Below are positions 1 to 7,913 of a DNA stretch of 24,369 nucleotides, in pieces. Every line of letters starts with the position of its first letter. The first letter of the stretch is position 1. Origin of the DNA: Lingula anatina (Eukaryota > Brachiopoda > Lingulata > Lingulida > Lingulidae); contig NW_019775945.1 of NCBI RefSeq assembly GCF_001039355.2, positions 1 through 24,369 on the forward strand, read 5' to 3'. Both the position numbers and the translations under genes were made by a program. Under the pieces are notes generated by a model that saw nothing but the letters and a program-made list of their open reading frames with translations, was not told where the DNA came from and searched no databases.

Positions 1-2
1 CT

Positions 3-269
3 GAGGTGCAGCATGAACAAATCAAGAGCGCCATTGATATCAAGTACACGTCTAGAGATGAAGAGTGTGATGAAGGATTCGTCACACACACCCCATCCTG
101 GCAAAGTGACCAATTTGCCCAGGTTAAACATACCTTAGACAGGTGTTTTATTGAAAACAGCTCACACAAGAGCAGAAGGTTGCTGCAAAACAGGAAGATT
201 GGAGCAACTCACATCAAATCTGTCCCTAATTGTCCAGAGGATATCTCATGGATTGTAAAAAGAAATTAA
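3..269 (+). CDS. C-terminal fragment of an unrecognised protein (5' end outside window)
   Basis: The reading frame is open from the left edge to a TAA at 267-269, about 88 codons, with no convincing start, so it looks like the last exon or 3' end of a longer gene. The peptide has an acidic patch (RDEECDEGF), then HTPSWQSD, a stretch rich in Lys, Arg and Ser (SSHKSRRLLQNRK), and ends in DISWIVKRN. A tail with a TPSW-x-S motif followed by a basic stretch and a terminal W-x-V-K recalls C-terminal tails of uncharacterised, often transposon-associated proteins in marine invertebrates. That is a weak memory-based resemblance and I assign no function. A polyadenylation hexamer follows about 300 bases downstream. 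It could also be a pseudogene fragment. Confidence 0.4.
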   Translation, partial: EVQHEQIKSAIDIKYTSRDEECDEGFVTHTPSWQSDQFAQVKHTLDRCFIENSSHKSRRLLQNRKIGATHIKSVPNCPEDISWIVKRN

Positions 270-566
270 ACATTTCAACTGTTTTCAGTTTACCTGATCA
301 AATGCTGTGTAATTTCGAATAGTATAGAATTTTGGTTCATTATTTTTTGGGTTTTATATGTAGTTTCATTACAGACTGAAGGGACGGCTATATATGTCAA
401 GTTTACACCCGAAATGAAGTTGCAGTTTCATAGCCAGTTGTTTTTTTTTATCGGCCATTTTTTGTGTGACATACGTAACTGCCAGAAGTAATTTAATTTG
501 AATATGTTCCAGGAAATGCACACATTTTTATCTTTACTGAGAGTGAAAACTATTAATTTGATATAG

Positions 567-572
567 AATAAA
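567..572 (+). promoter_or_regulatory. candidate polyadenylation signal AATAAA
   Basis: A canonical AATAAA lies 298 bases after the stop of the left-edge coding fragment, and a GT-rich stretch (gttgtgtgttttgt) follows about 20 bases later, as expected for a cleavage region. In AT-rich DNA this can occur by chance. Confidence 0.3.
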
Positions 573-923
573 TGATACAAGTTTATGTTGTGTGTTTTGT
601 CTTATCAAAATATGATTTTATACCCACGACTACATTTAATAAGCTACAAAAGTAGTAGAAATGTACTCTTTCCTATTGTTAAAAGACGTAAAAAGGTGAT
701 CTTTCCTGTGTTTAAAGGGGTACAAAATTTAGCCATTTGCATACCTTTTATATAGCAAAATATCACGTTCGTGGTAAAAAAAGATTTCTAAAAGTTGATT
801 TTTGTGACACAAAAAGGAAAGGGAAGAGGGCCATTCATATGCCTTTCGACATGGAGTAAAACGTCCACAAGCTGCAGATGAGATTTAAGAGCTAGAACAT
901 CAAATTTGATAATGAAGAATGCA

Positions 924-986
924 ACATATGTCTTATTATGTAAAGACATAAAACAGACATATGAATTTGATTTAGTATGTCTGTTT
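924..986. repeat. cluster of short inverted repeats (AGACATA / TATGTCT)
   Basis: TATGTCT occurs at 927-933 and 976-982, and its reverse complement AGACATA at 944-950 and 955-961, giving a nearly symmetric nested palindrome. The strongest pair is an 11-bp perfect arm, AAACAGACATA at 951-961 with TATGTCTGTTT at 976-986, around a 14-base loop. It could be the core of a decayed MITE or a chance fold in AT-rich DNA. Confidence 0.45.
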
Positions 987-1203
987 ATTATAACTGATAT
1001 ACTTACACAAAAGAATGTCAAGAGCTAGTTTATATTATGTATAGTTTTGTGAGGTTATGGAGGTGTGATGGTTACTGTTAAGCCATCTTGATATTTCAAT
1101 TAACTTCAGTTAATTGTTTGTTGCTGTTTTCCTTGTTGCTATGGTGATGGCTTATGAAAGTTACATGTCCACCTGCCTTCGCTTTAGCTACCCTTAACTA
1201 TAG

Positions 1204-2140
1204 CAGTACAGCGCAGTCCCTGACTCATCAGTTGGCAAACTTATTAGGATACTGCATCCTTACAATCCTCATTTGCCTAAGGACCCACGTATATCAAATA
1301 ATACAACTACCCAATATGGCATTATAAGTAAATGTGGTGGAGAATATTTTTATTTTGGGATTGGTCACAGCATTTGCCATCAAATCCAAGATATTCAGTG
1401 CATATCTGACAATTTTGTTCTTAGCCTCCAGATAAATGTAGATGGGCTACCTCTGTTTAAGAGTACTAGTCACAATTTCTGGCCTATAATGGGGAGAATT
1501 GTAAATATTCCTAACCAATACAGTAAGCCTTTAATCACTGCATTATATTTAGGCACAGCAAAGCCCAATGATGTCAATGAATATTTTCATGAGTTTATTG
1601 ATGAATTTAAACAAATCCAGGGAGGTTTCCCCTGTCATGGGAAACGTTTATTTATTGCTATAACTTCCATTAATTTGTGATACACCTGCCAGTGCCTTCA
1701 TGAAAAATGTCAAGTCTTTCTCTGGTTATCATGGGTGTGATAAGTATATTCAAGCAGGCAAGTGGATGGGAAAAATGACTTTTCCTGAAACCAATGCTAC
1801 ATTCAGAACCGATATTTCTTTTGATAAAAAAAAAATGATGAAGACCGTCACATGGGATCAATTGGAAGAAGGTACTGAAACAAAATTTTGTGTTGCACTT
1901 GCATATTTGGGCACTTTGATAATAAAATCCAACTGTGATCCATCTAAAATTTTGTTAAAAATGATGAACCACAAGAAAACATTCTGCAAATGGGGGAAAA
2001 ATGGTTATTCTGGGAGTAATGACAAAATTGACAAAACAATACTTTACTTACTGTTTTACTTGAAGTCCAAACCAGATTATTATCAATGGCAAAAGAAATT
2101 GAAAAAAAAATCAATCTGTTCTCAATATAACATCTTTTGA
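1204..2140 (+). pseudogene. transposase-like protein relic, frameshifted
   Basis: One frame is open from 1204 to a TGA at 1678-1680. It reads HPYNPHLPKDPR, then GGEYFYFGI, then LQINVDGLPLFKS followed by FWPIMGRI. This order of motifs (PKDPR, YYFGI, INVDG-PLFKS, FWPI) matches a large family of transposase-like proteins spread through hydrozoan, insect and other invertebrate genomes. I cannot place its superfamily. A one-base frame change near 1672 moves the continuation (CDTPASAF, then GYHGCDK and GKMTFPE) into the frame that ends at 2140. In intact relatives these segments sit in one protein, so this copy is broken. After about 1840 the similarity fades and the frame becomes Lys-rich. The region upstream of 1204 is closed by a stop. 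The copy is not functional; it is an old insertion, probably fragmentary at both ends. Confidence 0.7.
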
Positions 2141-2639
2141 ACCTGTCAAATTCAATTTTGAGTTTACAGACCCTTTTGCCTGGAATGTAATTAGTTTTCT
2201 ATGTATTACTAATAATGAATTTTAGGAGTTATAGAAGGAAATCACAGGTAACTTCGATTGGTACTGTGAGAAAGGAATGGTGAGAAGTATGATTTTACCT
2301 GTAATTTTCTTGATGATATTTAAGAAACTCAAACAGAATTCTCAGAGTTTACCAGAGAGTTATCCCACAAAATAAAACATGGGTCTTTTTGGTTAAATTT
2401 TGTTCACAGAGATTGCTTTTTATACATTTCTTTATATTTTTCTGTGAGAACAGGTGATTGGAATCTAAGAAAATTTTGTTTGAAAAACCAATGAGGCAAA
2501 AAATTAAGGCATGGCAGGAAATAACTAGAGGGTTTGTGCCCAATTTTTTAAATCAAAAGTGACTAGAATAGGTGTCTTGAATATTGATATATTTTAATCT
2601 TATAATTCTATCCTCCACTTAAGTACTTAATTGTATATG
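2141..2639. other. no gene seen
   Basis: This AT-rich stretch lies between the transposase relic and a retroposon-like tail. Short open frames on both strands carry no recognisable motif. It may be the decayed 3' part of the preceding element. Confidence 0.45.
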
Positions 2640-2736
2640 TCTTCTGTATTTATACAAATTGTTATGTATTATAGGTCAGAGGCCTATAACTACTATGAAT
2701 AAACTCATCATCATCATCACCTTATAAACATAAGGA
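2640..2736 (+). mobile_element. 3' tail of a LINE/SINE-like retroposon
   Basis: The segment ends in TATGAATAAACTCATCATCATCATCA: an AATAAA hexamer immediately followed by a short tandem CAT repeat, preceded by a TATTATAGG...CCTATAAC stretch that can fold. Many animal CR1/L2-like LINEs and their SINEs end in a microsatellite-type tail instead of poly(A). That ending is the evidence here; no reverse transcriptase coding sequence is visible upstream, so it would be a 5'-truncated copy. Confidence 0.4.
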
Positions 2737-2832
2737 ACTATATCATTATGCATAGTATATTGAATATAATTGGAAACATTAAATTTTTGTTTACTTATCA
2801 CAGAAAAAATTAGTTATATCTTATTGATTTTC

Positions 2833-3308
2833 AGAGTCATCAATATAGGTCTTGGGAGAAAAGATGTGAAAGTTATAAGGAAGAAGTGGTCAGATTTTTC
2901 CAGCTGCTCCAAAAAGGAGGCAGAAAGGAGGAAGATTCAAAAGACTAATGGTGGTGGGGTCTCTCAAATAATGTTGACTCCCATTTAAGAAAAGGTTAAA
3001 TAATGTTAGCATTTTATAAAAAAATTAAATGTATATAGTCAGAACATACCTTATGTAGATGGCTTTGTGTTTGAATATATATGTGTTCATTTATTTATAT
3101 CAAATGATTATTATAGGTACTTTTGTTTCAGGTTGTGTCAATTATTGGTGAGACTGCCATTGCTGGGTTTCAAGGAGAAATTGACACATTCCAACAACAA
3201 AATCAAAATGACAAGTATACCAAAATTACAACCGAGGAGCTCGAAATTTTAGTGGACAGGGTATCTGCCAAAAGCGACATTTTTTTTTTCAAAATGCAGC
3301 AATGTTAA
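2833..3308 (+). pseudogene. Myb/SANT-like (NAIF1-type) gene relic, copy 1
   Basis: The first part (about 2833-2988) encodes IRKKWSDFSS and KKEAERRK followed by KTNGGG. This is the end of the third helix of a Myb/SANT-like DNA-binding domain and the Gly-rich linker typical of NAIF1/MSANTD-type and Harbinger-associated proteins. The frame stops at a TAA just before a splice-donor-like AAG|GTTAAA. A second exon starts after TTTCAG at 3131 and reads IIGETAIAGFQGEID, which matches the short conserved block that follows the SANT domain in this family. The N-terminal helices are missing or degraded. It lies directly before a second, similar copy (3447-3944) with the same exon layout. Loss of the N-terminus and the stop before the intron indicate a pseudogene. 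Confidence 0.6.
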
Positions 3309-3446
3309 TGTTATAACTAACAGATTGAAAGAAGAAATATAGGAGGCAATAACAAATAAGTAAGTTGATTAGTTACTTTGTCAATGCATTGTAATTATTG
3401 ATCCTACATTATTTTTAATTTGGAATGACATGATTAAAATTGAGTA

Positions 3447-3944
3447 GTGATGTCACAGAAATTAAAGGAAAAACCTACAGTAACTGCCAAATTTTTTGTG
3501 TTTAAGAATAACGGAACATACAACGGTCTCTATTTTCCTGCTTATAGCGTCAACAGTGTGTCCAAAGTTCGCCGAGACAATGCAAGCGTACGTAGGAAAT
3601 GGATAGATTTATGTTCCAAGATGAAACACACAGAAAAACAACGGAGAAACAGCATGGGGAAGACTGGGGGCGGTCCCTGCCCAAAGAACTGTCCCCTTTA
3701 GAACAAAAGGTATGTTTTAAATATAATTGTAAAAAAAAATAATAAAATAAATAAATAAAAATAATGAAAAAGGTAAGGTGTTATAAACAAAATTAACTAC
3801 CTATTGTTGTATATCACTTAGAGTGAGGTGTATCTTATTTTGTTTATTAAATTTCAGTTAATTGAGATTATAGGGGAATTGGCCCTCTAAGGTGTTGTTG
3901 GGGGCCAAGAAACAGAAGAACCACCATCTACCTGTGTGTAATAT
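3447..3944 (+). pseudogene. Myb/SANT-like (NAIF1-type) gene relic, copy 2
   Basis: Exon 1 contains VRRKWIDLCSKMK, then EKQRRN and KTGGGP, matching helix 3 and the Gly-rich linker of the Myb/SANT-like domain and aligning residue by residue with copy 1. A TAG at 3699-3701 interrupts the frame eight bases before a good donor (AAAAG|GTATGT, intron from 3710). The second exon begins after ATTTCAG at 3857 and encodes IEIIGELAL, then a TAA, then GVVGGQETEEPP. Intact relatives read through both positions, so this copy carries at least two nonsense changes. The first residues (3447-3540) show no family similarity. As in copy 1, the stop falls in the last codons before the intron. Confidence 0.6.
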
Positions 3945-4480
3945 TTCTTACTAATATATTTCCTTCATCTAAAGAATCACCAAGAAATAATAAGCATTTG
4001 CTTACTTTACCACATACATTTGAAGTTTGTTTGTGTTACATCTATTAGTACATTATTTATGAGAATTACTCTATTGTGTGACATATTCAAGGTGTTAGAT
4101 TTTAACATGACATTCTGTTAATGGGCAGAATATATTTTAAAGAAGAACGCCTTGACCCAACGAGGAACATGGGGGGCTCAAGGACAGCACAATATAACAA
4201 AAGACCAATCTGCACACAAACACTAGACTATATAATTATTATGTGTCAAAAACCAGCGTTCAGATATTGTATCCATCTGTAATGAACGAGGAGCTATGGA
4301 GACCATGTCTCTCGGCGATGAACACTGCCAATTGAAATTTGAGGTGTTCACAAAAGATCAACGTATAGGAAAGCTAACACGTGTTTCCCTACAATTCGCT
4401 AAAGGCTTAGTTTGTCTGCAGATAAATGTGATCACATTCTTGGCTGATTGAGGCAACGTTTGAAAGAGCAACCAATTAAC
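3945..4480. other. no gene seen between SANT relic and integrase relic
   Basis: The sequence from about 4140 to 4480 is less AT-rich than its surroundings (for example GACCATGTCTCTCGGCGATG at about 4301-4320). It could be decayed coding sequence of the retroelement that becomes recognisable at 4481. No frame there gives an identifiable domain. Confidence 0.4.
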
Positions 4481-5275
4481 TTACAGACCATGGCGCACCG
4501 TGGTAGAAAATGAAGAAGAAAAGCAGACAATTATCAAACATATGCACAGTGACATTGAGTGAAATTTACAGATATTACTATTCTTTTACAACCTTTGGAT
4601 TTATATTACTGTGAATGGAGTGTTAGTGATATGCATATACTGATATTACAATGTACTACCAGGTGCTTTGTGCTTTCTTGTTGGGAAATGTTGTATGAAA
4701 ATACAACATTTCCCAACAAGAAAGCACAAAGCACAGTCCTTATAATTACTATTTAATGTTTGGCACATAAGTAAATGATAAAGTAGACCCCATTTTAAAG
4801 TAACATCAAGTAAACTATTGTCCTCACTCTCTGAAATACAAGTGGTGTTTAATTCTGAATACTAAGTCCCATATTATAATATTGCCCTATTGAAATGGTC
4901 CGTATGATAATCATATTTTTGGTTGGTTTTAATGCGATTTCATTTAGAATTGTCAGGTGGAGAGCGCCAAAAAGGCTCCTGTCAGATCAAGGAAGAGTTT
5001 GTGGCTGAAATAAATACAGAGGTTTGCCGCTCCCTCAGCATAGAGAGGTCTGTGACAAGTGCCTATCATCCTCAGACCAATGGTCTGGATGAGAGGACAA
5101 ACCAGACACTTCATGAAGACTCGATTGAGCAAGCTCATTCATGAACACCAGAACGACTGGGATACTTATTTGGAGGATGTGGTGTATTCGATCAGGACAC
5201 AAAAGCAAACGTCCACAAAGTTCGCCCCTATTTTTTCTAATGTTTGGGAGGCACCCTAGGTCTCTGAGAGAGGTA
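4481..5275 (+). mobile_element. decayed Ty3/gypsy-type integrase region
   Basis: Two pieces of an integrase are visible. At about 4484-4560 one frame reads RPWRTVVENEEEKQTII followed by HMHSD, resembling the start of the integrase zinc-binding (H2C2) domain. From about 4950 the catalytic core appears: SDQG, EFVAEIN, TSAYHPQTNGLDER, then NDWDTYLEDVVYSIRT and a tail resembling the MFGRHP block. YHPQTNG-x-xER carries the catalytic Glu of the DDE triad. The core is split over three frames, with changes near 4998, 5115 and 5235, and about 400 bases of unrelated sequence, including a perfect hairpin, separate the two pieces. The architecture is that of metazoan Ty3/gypsy integrases, also found domesticated in KRBA2-like genes. 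This copy is dead; no LTRs, protease or reverse transcriptase were found nearby. Confidence 0.75.
4663..4734. repeat. perfect 34-bp inverted repeat with GAAA loop
   Basis: The left arm at 4663-4696 (GTGCTTTGTGCTTTC...) is exactly complementary to the right arm at 4701-4734 (...GAAAGCACAAAGCAC) with only four bases, GAAA, between them. There is no mismatch in 34 pairs, which is striking amid heavily decayed sequence. It has no polymorphic stem or wide loop as in typical animal microRNA precursors. Possible origins are a recent snap-back duplication, a strand-switch repair event, or a cloning or assembly artefact. Confidence 0.95.
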
Positions 5276-5951
5276 ATTCTAGATTTAAAATTTTAATGAT
5301 TAAGTAGACAACATAAATTTTGGAACATTTTTATTATTATTTTCTGACATCTCAGTAATAGATTTGTTACATCACTGAAACTGTGTTTGAAAAGCAGTCT
5401 ATGTGTAACCAAAATGTGTATTAGATATGATATGCTTTGGTCCTTTCATTTATATCAAACCTATTTAATCTTTTATATCATGTAAACCTCTTTTAGATTA
5501 TCAGTTATTTCTATACTGTATATGCTTAAATGGCTGCACTACAAATATTTTATTTACCTACCTATTTTCCATTCTTCTGATTATTTTACTTAACAGGCTG
5601 TCTCCTAGTCATGATACTGATCCTGTTTTTATCTTAAATGAAGTGGGAAGCATGAAACATTGCTCCTGTGTTCACAAAAATAACATGATGAATTTTAAAG
5701 AGGTTTTCTAATTTTAATTGTGATTTCCATTTTTATATGAATACCAAAGATGGTGAAAGTATTTAAGCCATTTCTGTAAATGATGAAGTTCTGGAAGACA
5801 TGGTCAACCATAGAGAGGCATTGCTACATGTCAGCAAGAAAGTTTACAAAGTTCATCCAGTTAGTTTACATTACAGCCACCATGCAATCATTTAATTGAA
5901 ATCATGTATGAGGGTAAGACATTTAATTATATTAAATTATGATATTTTAGG
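5276..5951. other. no gene seen
   Basis: This AT-rich spacer lies between the integrase relic and the hAT relic. A TTTTAG acceptor-like site at its right end (5945-5950) precedes the open hAT frame, so part of it may be an old intron of that element. Confidence 0.4.
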
Positions 5952-6356
5952 CACAAAGAAAAACTGCAGAACCTAACATGGAGAGAGGTGTTTGCCATGT
6001 GCAGGAAAGATTATAGTAAGGCTTTGGCAATTATTGAACTGGTCCTCAGTCTACCAGCCAGTTGTACAGATAATGAGAGGGCATTCAACAGAATGAAGCT
6101 GATCAAAACAGCCCACAGGTCAAACTTATCCACCAGCTCGCTGGACAGCTTGATGACAGTACATCTGTTATCCAAACCTATAAGGCCGTTCAATCCTGAT
6201 GCAGCAATTGATGATTGGTTTTCTGCAACCAGCAGGCGTCCTACATTCAGGGATGGCTTAACTAAGAAAAGCAGAAATCTGCAGGCCATTGCTACCTCTA
6301 GTACCAGTCAGGCACATGAAACAGACTTCTTGTCACTACTTCACCTACTGTCTTAG
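5952..6356 (+). pseudogene. hAT transposase C-terminal (dimerisation) region
   Basis: The frame is open from 5952, directly after a splice-acceptor-like TTTTAG, to a TAG at 6354-6356. It reads IIELVLSLPASCTDNERAFNRMKLIK, a clear match to the hAT C-terminal dimerisation motif (a leucine-rich strand, Pro-x-Ser, an E-R-x-F pair and a Met-Lys helix), followed by NLSTSSLDSLMTVHL, the usual R-x-x-L...LM helix, and then DDWF near a non-conserved tail. In hAT transposases this segment drives multimerisation and sits at the extreme C-terminus, as here. No catalytic DDE core or BED finger is visible upstream, so this is a 3' fragment, although the frame itself is intact over about 134 codons. It could alternatively be the last exon of a domesticated ZNF862-like gene. 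Confidence 0.7.
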
Positions 6357-6403
6357 TTGTAGCTATATCTATAATGAAAGTTGTGTGTTGTTATGTTAGT
6401 GTC

Positions 6404-6540
6404 GAGGTGCCAATTCTTGACCAAGGGTGAAAATTCCGTAACCAAGCAAATGAGAGATTATGTCAGCAACTTGGCATTAATCATCGTGGTACAACAGCCT
6501 GCCACCCCTAGGTGAATGAACAATTGTGAAAGCTATAACA
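6404..6540 (+). pseudogene. second Ty3/gypsy-like integrase fragment, stop-interrupted
   Basis: One frame reads LDQG, then, after a TGA, KFRNQANERLCQQLGINHR and TTACHP, and then a TAG where intact integrases have Gln. The order DQG...LC-x-x-LGI-x-HR-x-TTA-x-HP is the central part of the Ty3/gypsy integrase core. Residues differ from those of the relic at 4938-5275 (LGINHR here, LSIERS there), so it comes from another element family, not from a duplication of that relic. Two nonsense codons, and no recognisable continuation after about 6530, show it is dead. Confidence 0.6.
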
Positions 6541-6880
6541 AAAAGCTAAACATGGAAGCATGTCAGAAAGCGTTTCTTTTGCAAGTATCTCTTTGGAAAA
6601 CCACAAGCAAAGAATTGGTGGCACACTAAAACAAGGAAAAAGAGGAAGAACCTTTACAAACAGTACCTGTCTACCTGCTTGGCACTCAGCACTAAGGGTT
6701 TGAAGCAGGGGTCTGGTCTGGCAGTGGAGACATGGTATGTTTGCTAGCTCTGAGTGCCTAATACGGCTATCCTATAGTGTGGATAACCTATAGTGTGTAA
6801 GAGGGCCAAAATGACCAGGCTTCCTTTGACTTAAATAAAATTTGATTTAAAATAAAAAAATATATGTATAACTTCAACCT
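6541..6880. other. spacer with a 16-base tandem repeat
   Basis: No coding frame is recognisable. At 6771-6780 and 6787-6796 the decamer CCTATAGTGT is repeated around GGATAA. The flanking GGCTATCCTAT (6765-6775) is identical to 11 bases in the Harbinger-like terminus at 7182-7192, so this spacer may contain a scrap of a related element end. Confidence 0.4.
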
Positions 6881-7155
6881 TTGGGGTTGTTTATTTATAG
6901 TAATTATGCCAATTCAGTTAAGAATGCAGATATTCCCCCTGTTTCCTTTGCGTTGTTATTTTGCAAACAAGTATCCTCAACTGGCAGAGGTTTCAAGAAT
7001 TATCTTGGGCTATTAGATGAAAACACAAATAAATTTGAAACTGTCCTTATTGTTTTGGACCATTTGTATATTTCTTTCAAAGTGGGAAAAGATCTGGACT
7101 ATCTAGTGGTAGCTGGTGACAGCAAAGTATATTCCCATCTCATGAAATATGTACA
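6881..7155 (+). pseudogene. truncated coding fragment of unknown family
   Basis: About 90 codons are open and read like real protein: SFALLFCKQVSSTGRGFKNY, then LGLLDENTNKFETVLIVLD, then KVGKDLDYLVVAGDSKVYSHL. Composition and hydrophobic spacing suggest a folded domain. I cannot name the family; a transposon-borne hypothetical protein is the likeliest source given the surroundings. The convincing part ends where a GGGCCC element terminus begins at 7156, as if it had been cut by that insertion. The codons of the frame from 7156 to its stop belong to the inserted repeat. Confidence 0.45.
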
Positions 7156-7320
7156 GGGCCCAGTTTCATCAAGGCTGGATAGGCTATCCTATGGATAACA
7201 CTATCCAAGGTATAAATCTCTTATCCTCTGGATAGTTATCCTCTGTATAAATTTGTGTTTCATAAAGGCTGGATAAACAGCATGATAGTTATCCAGTGGA
7301 TAAGAATTTTATCCAATACC
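7156..7320 (+). mobile_element. Harbinger-like element terminus with GGATA/TATCC array
   Basis: The segment starts with GGGCCCAGTTTCATCAAGG, which resembles PIF/Harbinger-type termini of marine invertebrates (GGGCC...TTTCAT-AA). It is followed by eleven copies of GGATA or its complement TATCC, at 7177, 7185, 7193, 7202, 7222, 7230, 7237, 7271, 7290, 7298 and 7310. Neighbouring copies alternate in orientation, mostly 7 to 9 bases apart, forming small palindromes such as GGATA-GGC-TATCC. A Myb/SANT-like exon, the kind of DNA-binding accessory protein such elements encode, begins shortly after. I found no matching opposite terminus in the window. Confidence 0.6.
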
Positions 7321-7385
7321 ATATTTGGAAAAAGACATTCCCATAATGCAATTGGTTGCTATAAACATTGTAAAAGCCATGATAG

Positions 7386-7913
7386 TTGCTAACAACAGAA
7401 GTGATCTATACCATATTTGGGAAATATATTACCCACAATACCCTTGTTCTGTCGCCTGCTTCTCTGTCTTGCAAGTCGGCTTTGACACTGACAAGCAAAA
7501 GACAAAGAAAAGCAAATTGGAGTCAAGCAGAGACATCTCTGTTAATTGAACTGTGTGAAAAAAACCTCACAGTAATAAGAAACAAACACACTTCCACCTT
7601 GGACAACAAGGCCAAGGTGGAAGTGTGGAAAACCATAGCAAAAGAGGTGTCATCAGTTGCTGTATCAATGAGAAGTGCTACAGAGTGCCGTGAGAAATGG
7701 AGACATCTCGTCTCTTCAGTGAAAAGGACACATAGTGACGTAAGAAAGGCAAGAAAGCAGACTGGAGGGGGTCCACCTGCCCAGGAGCTAAGCCCAGCTA
7801 CATCAAAGATTGTCAATATATATGCTAGCACTCCAGCGTTTGATGGTTTGCCAGGAGGCATAGAGACAAGTGGTAAGATTCATTTTCTTTTACTAACAAA
7901 ACATATTAACTAA
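7386..7913 (+). CDS. Myb/SANT-like DNA-binding protein exon (NAIF1/Harbinger type), copy 3
   Basis: The open frame contains a complete Myb/SANT-like domain: NWSQAETSLLIELCEKN (helix 1), DNKAKVEVWKTIAKEVSS (helix 2), SATECREKWRHLVSSVKR (helix 3, with the usual E/K-C-x-x-KW), followed by the KQTGGGPP linker and a downstream GLPGGIE block. The three spaced Trp residues of the fold are present. A good donor (AGTG|GTAAGA) at 7873 would end the exon after the GGIE block, leaving the rest of the frame intronic. The start is uncertain: the ATG at 7386 lies well before the domain and the first residues show no similarity. Unlike copies 1 and 2 this exon has no stop or frameshift, so it may be a recently active or domesticated copy. 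In Harbinger elements such proteins carry the transposase to the DNA ends; no Harbinger transposase was found in the window. Confidence 0.65.
   Translation: MLTTEVIYTIFGKYITHNTLVLSPASLSCKSALTLTSKRQRKANWSQAETSLLIELCEKNLTVIRNKHTSTLDNKAKVEVWKTIAKEVSSVAVSMRSATECREKWRHLVSSVKRTHSDVRKARKQTGGGPPAQELSPATSKIVNIYASTPAFDGLPGGIETSGKIHFLLLTKHIN

Larger units (their letters stand above)
270..1203. other. AT-rich stretch without a recognisable gene
   Basis: Apart from the poly(A) hexamer and the inverted-repeat cluster at 924-986, I see no coding frame with family resemblance, no RNA gene and no transposon terminus. The open frame on the minus strand at 788-1021 has low-complexity composition and no motif. 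The segment probably holds a 3' UTR followed by spacer. Confidence 0.5.

Noticed and set aside
4663-4734. microRNA precursor
   Set aside because: The stem is perfect and the loop only four bases; animal precursors usually have mismatches and loops of about ten bases or more. Small-RNA data would be needed to revive the idea.
5767-5895. Short open frame reading EVLEDMVNHREALLHVSKKV
   Set aside because: It resembles the region that follows the integrase core in some Ty3/gypsy elements, but it is only about 42 codons long, is separated from the core by 490 bases and has no diagnostic motif.
7523-7861. Minus-strand frame of 112 codons
   Set aside because: It is antisense to the Myb/SANT-like domain, whose helices and conserved Trp residues are clear on the plus strand.
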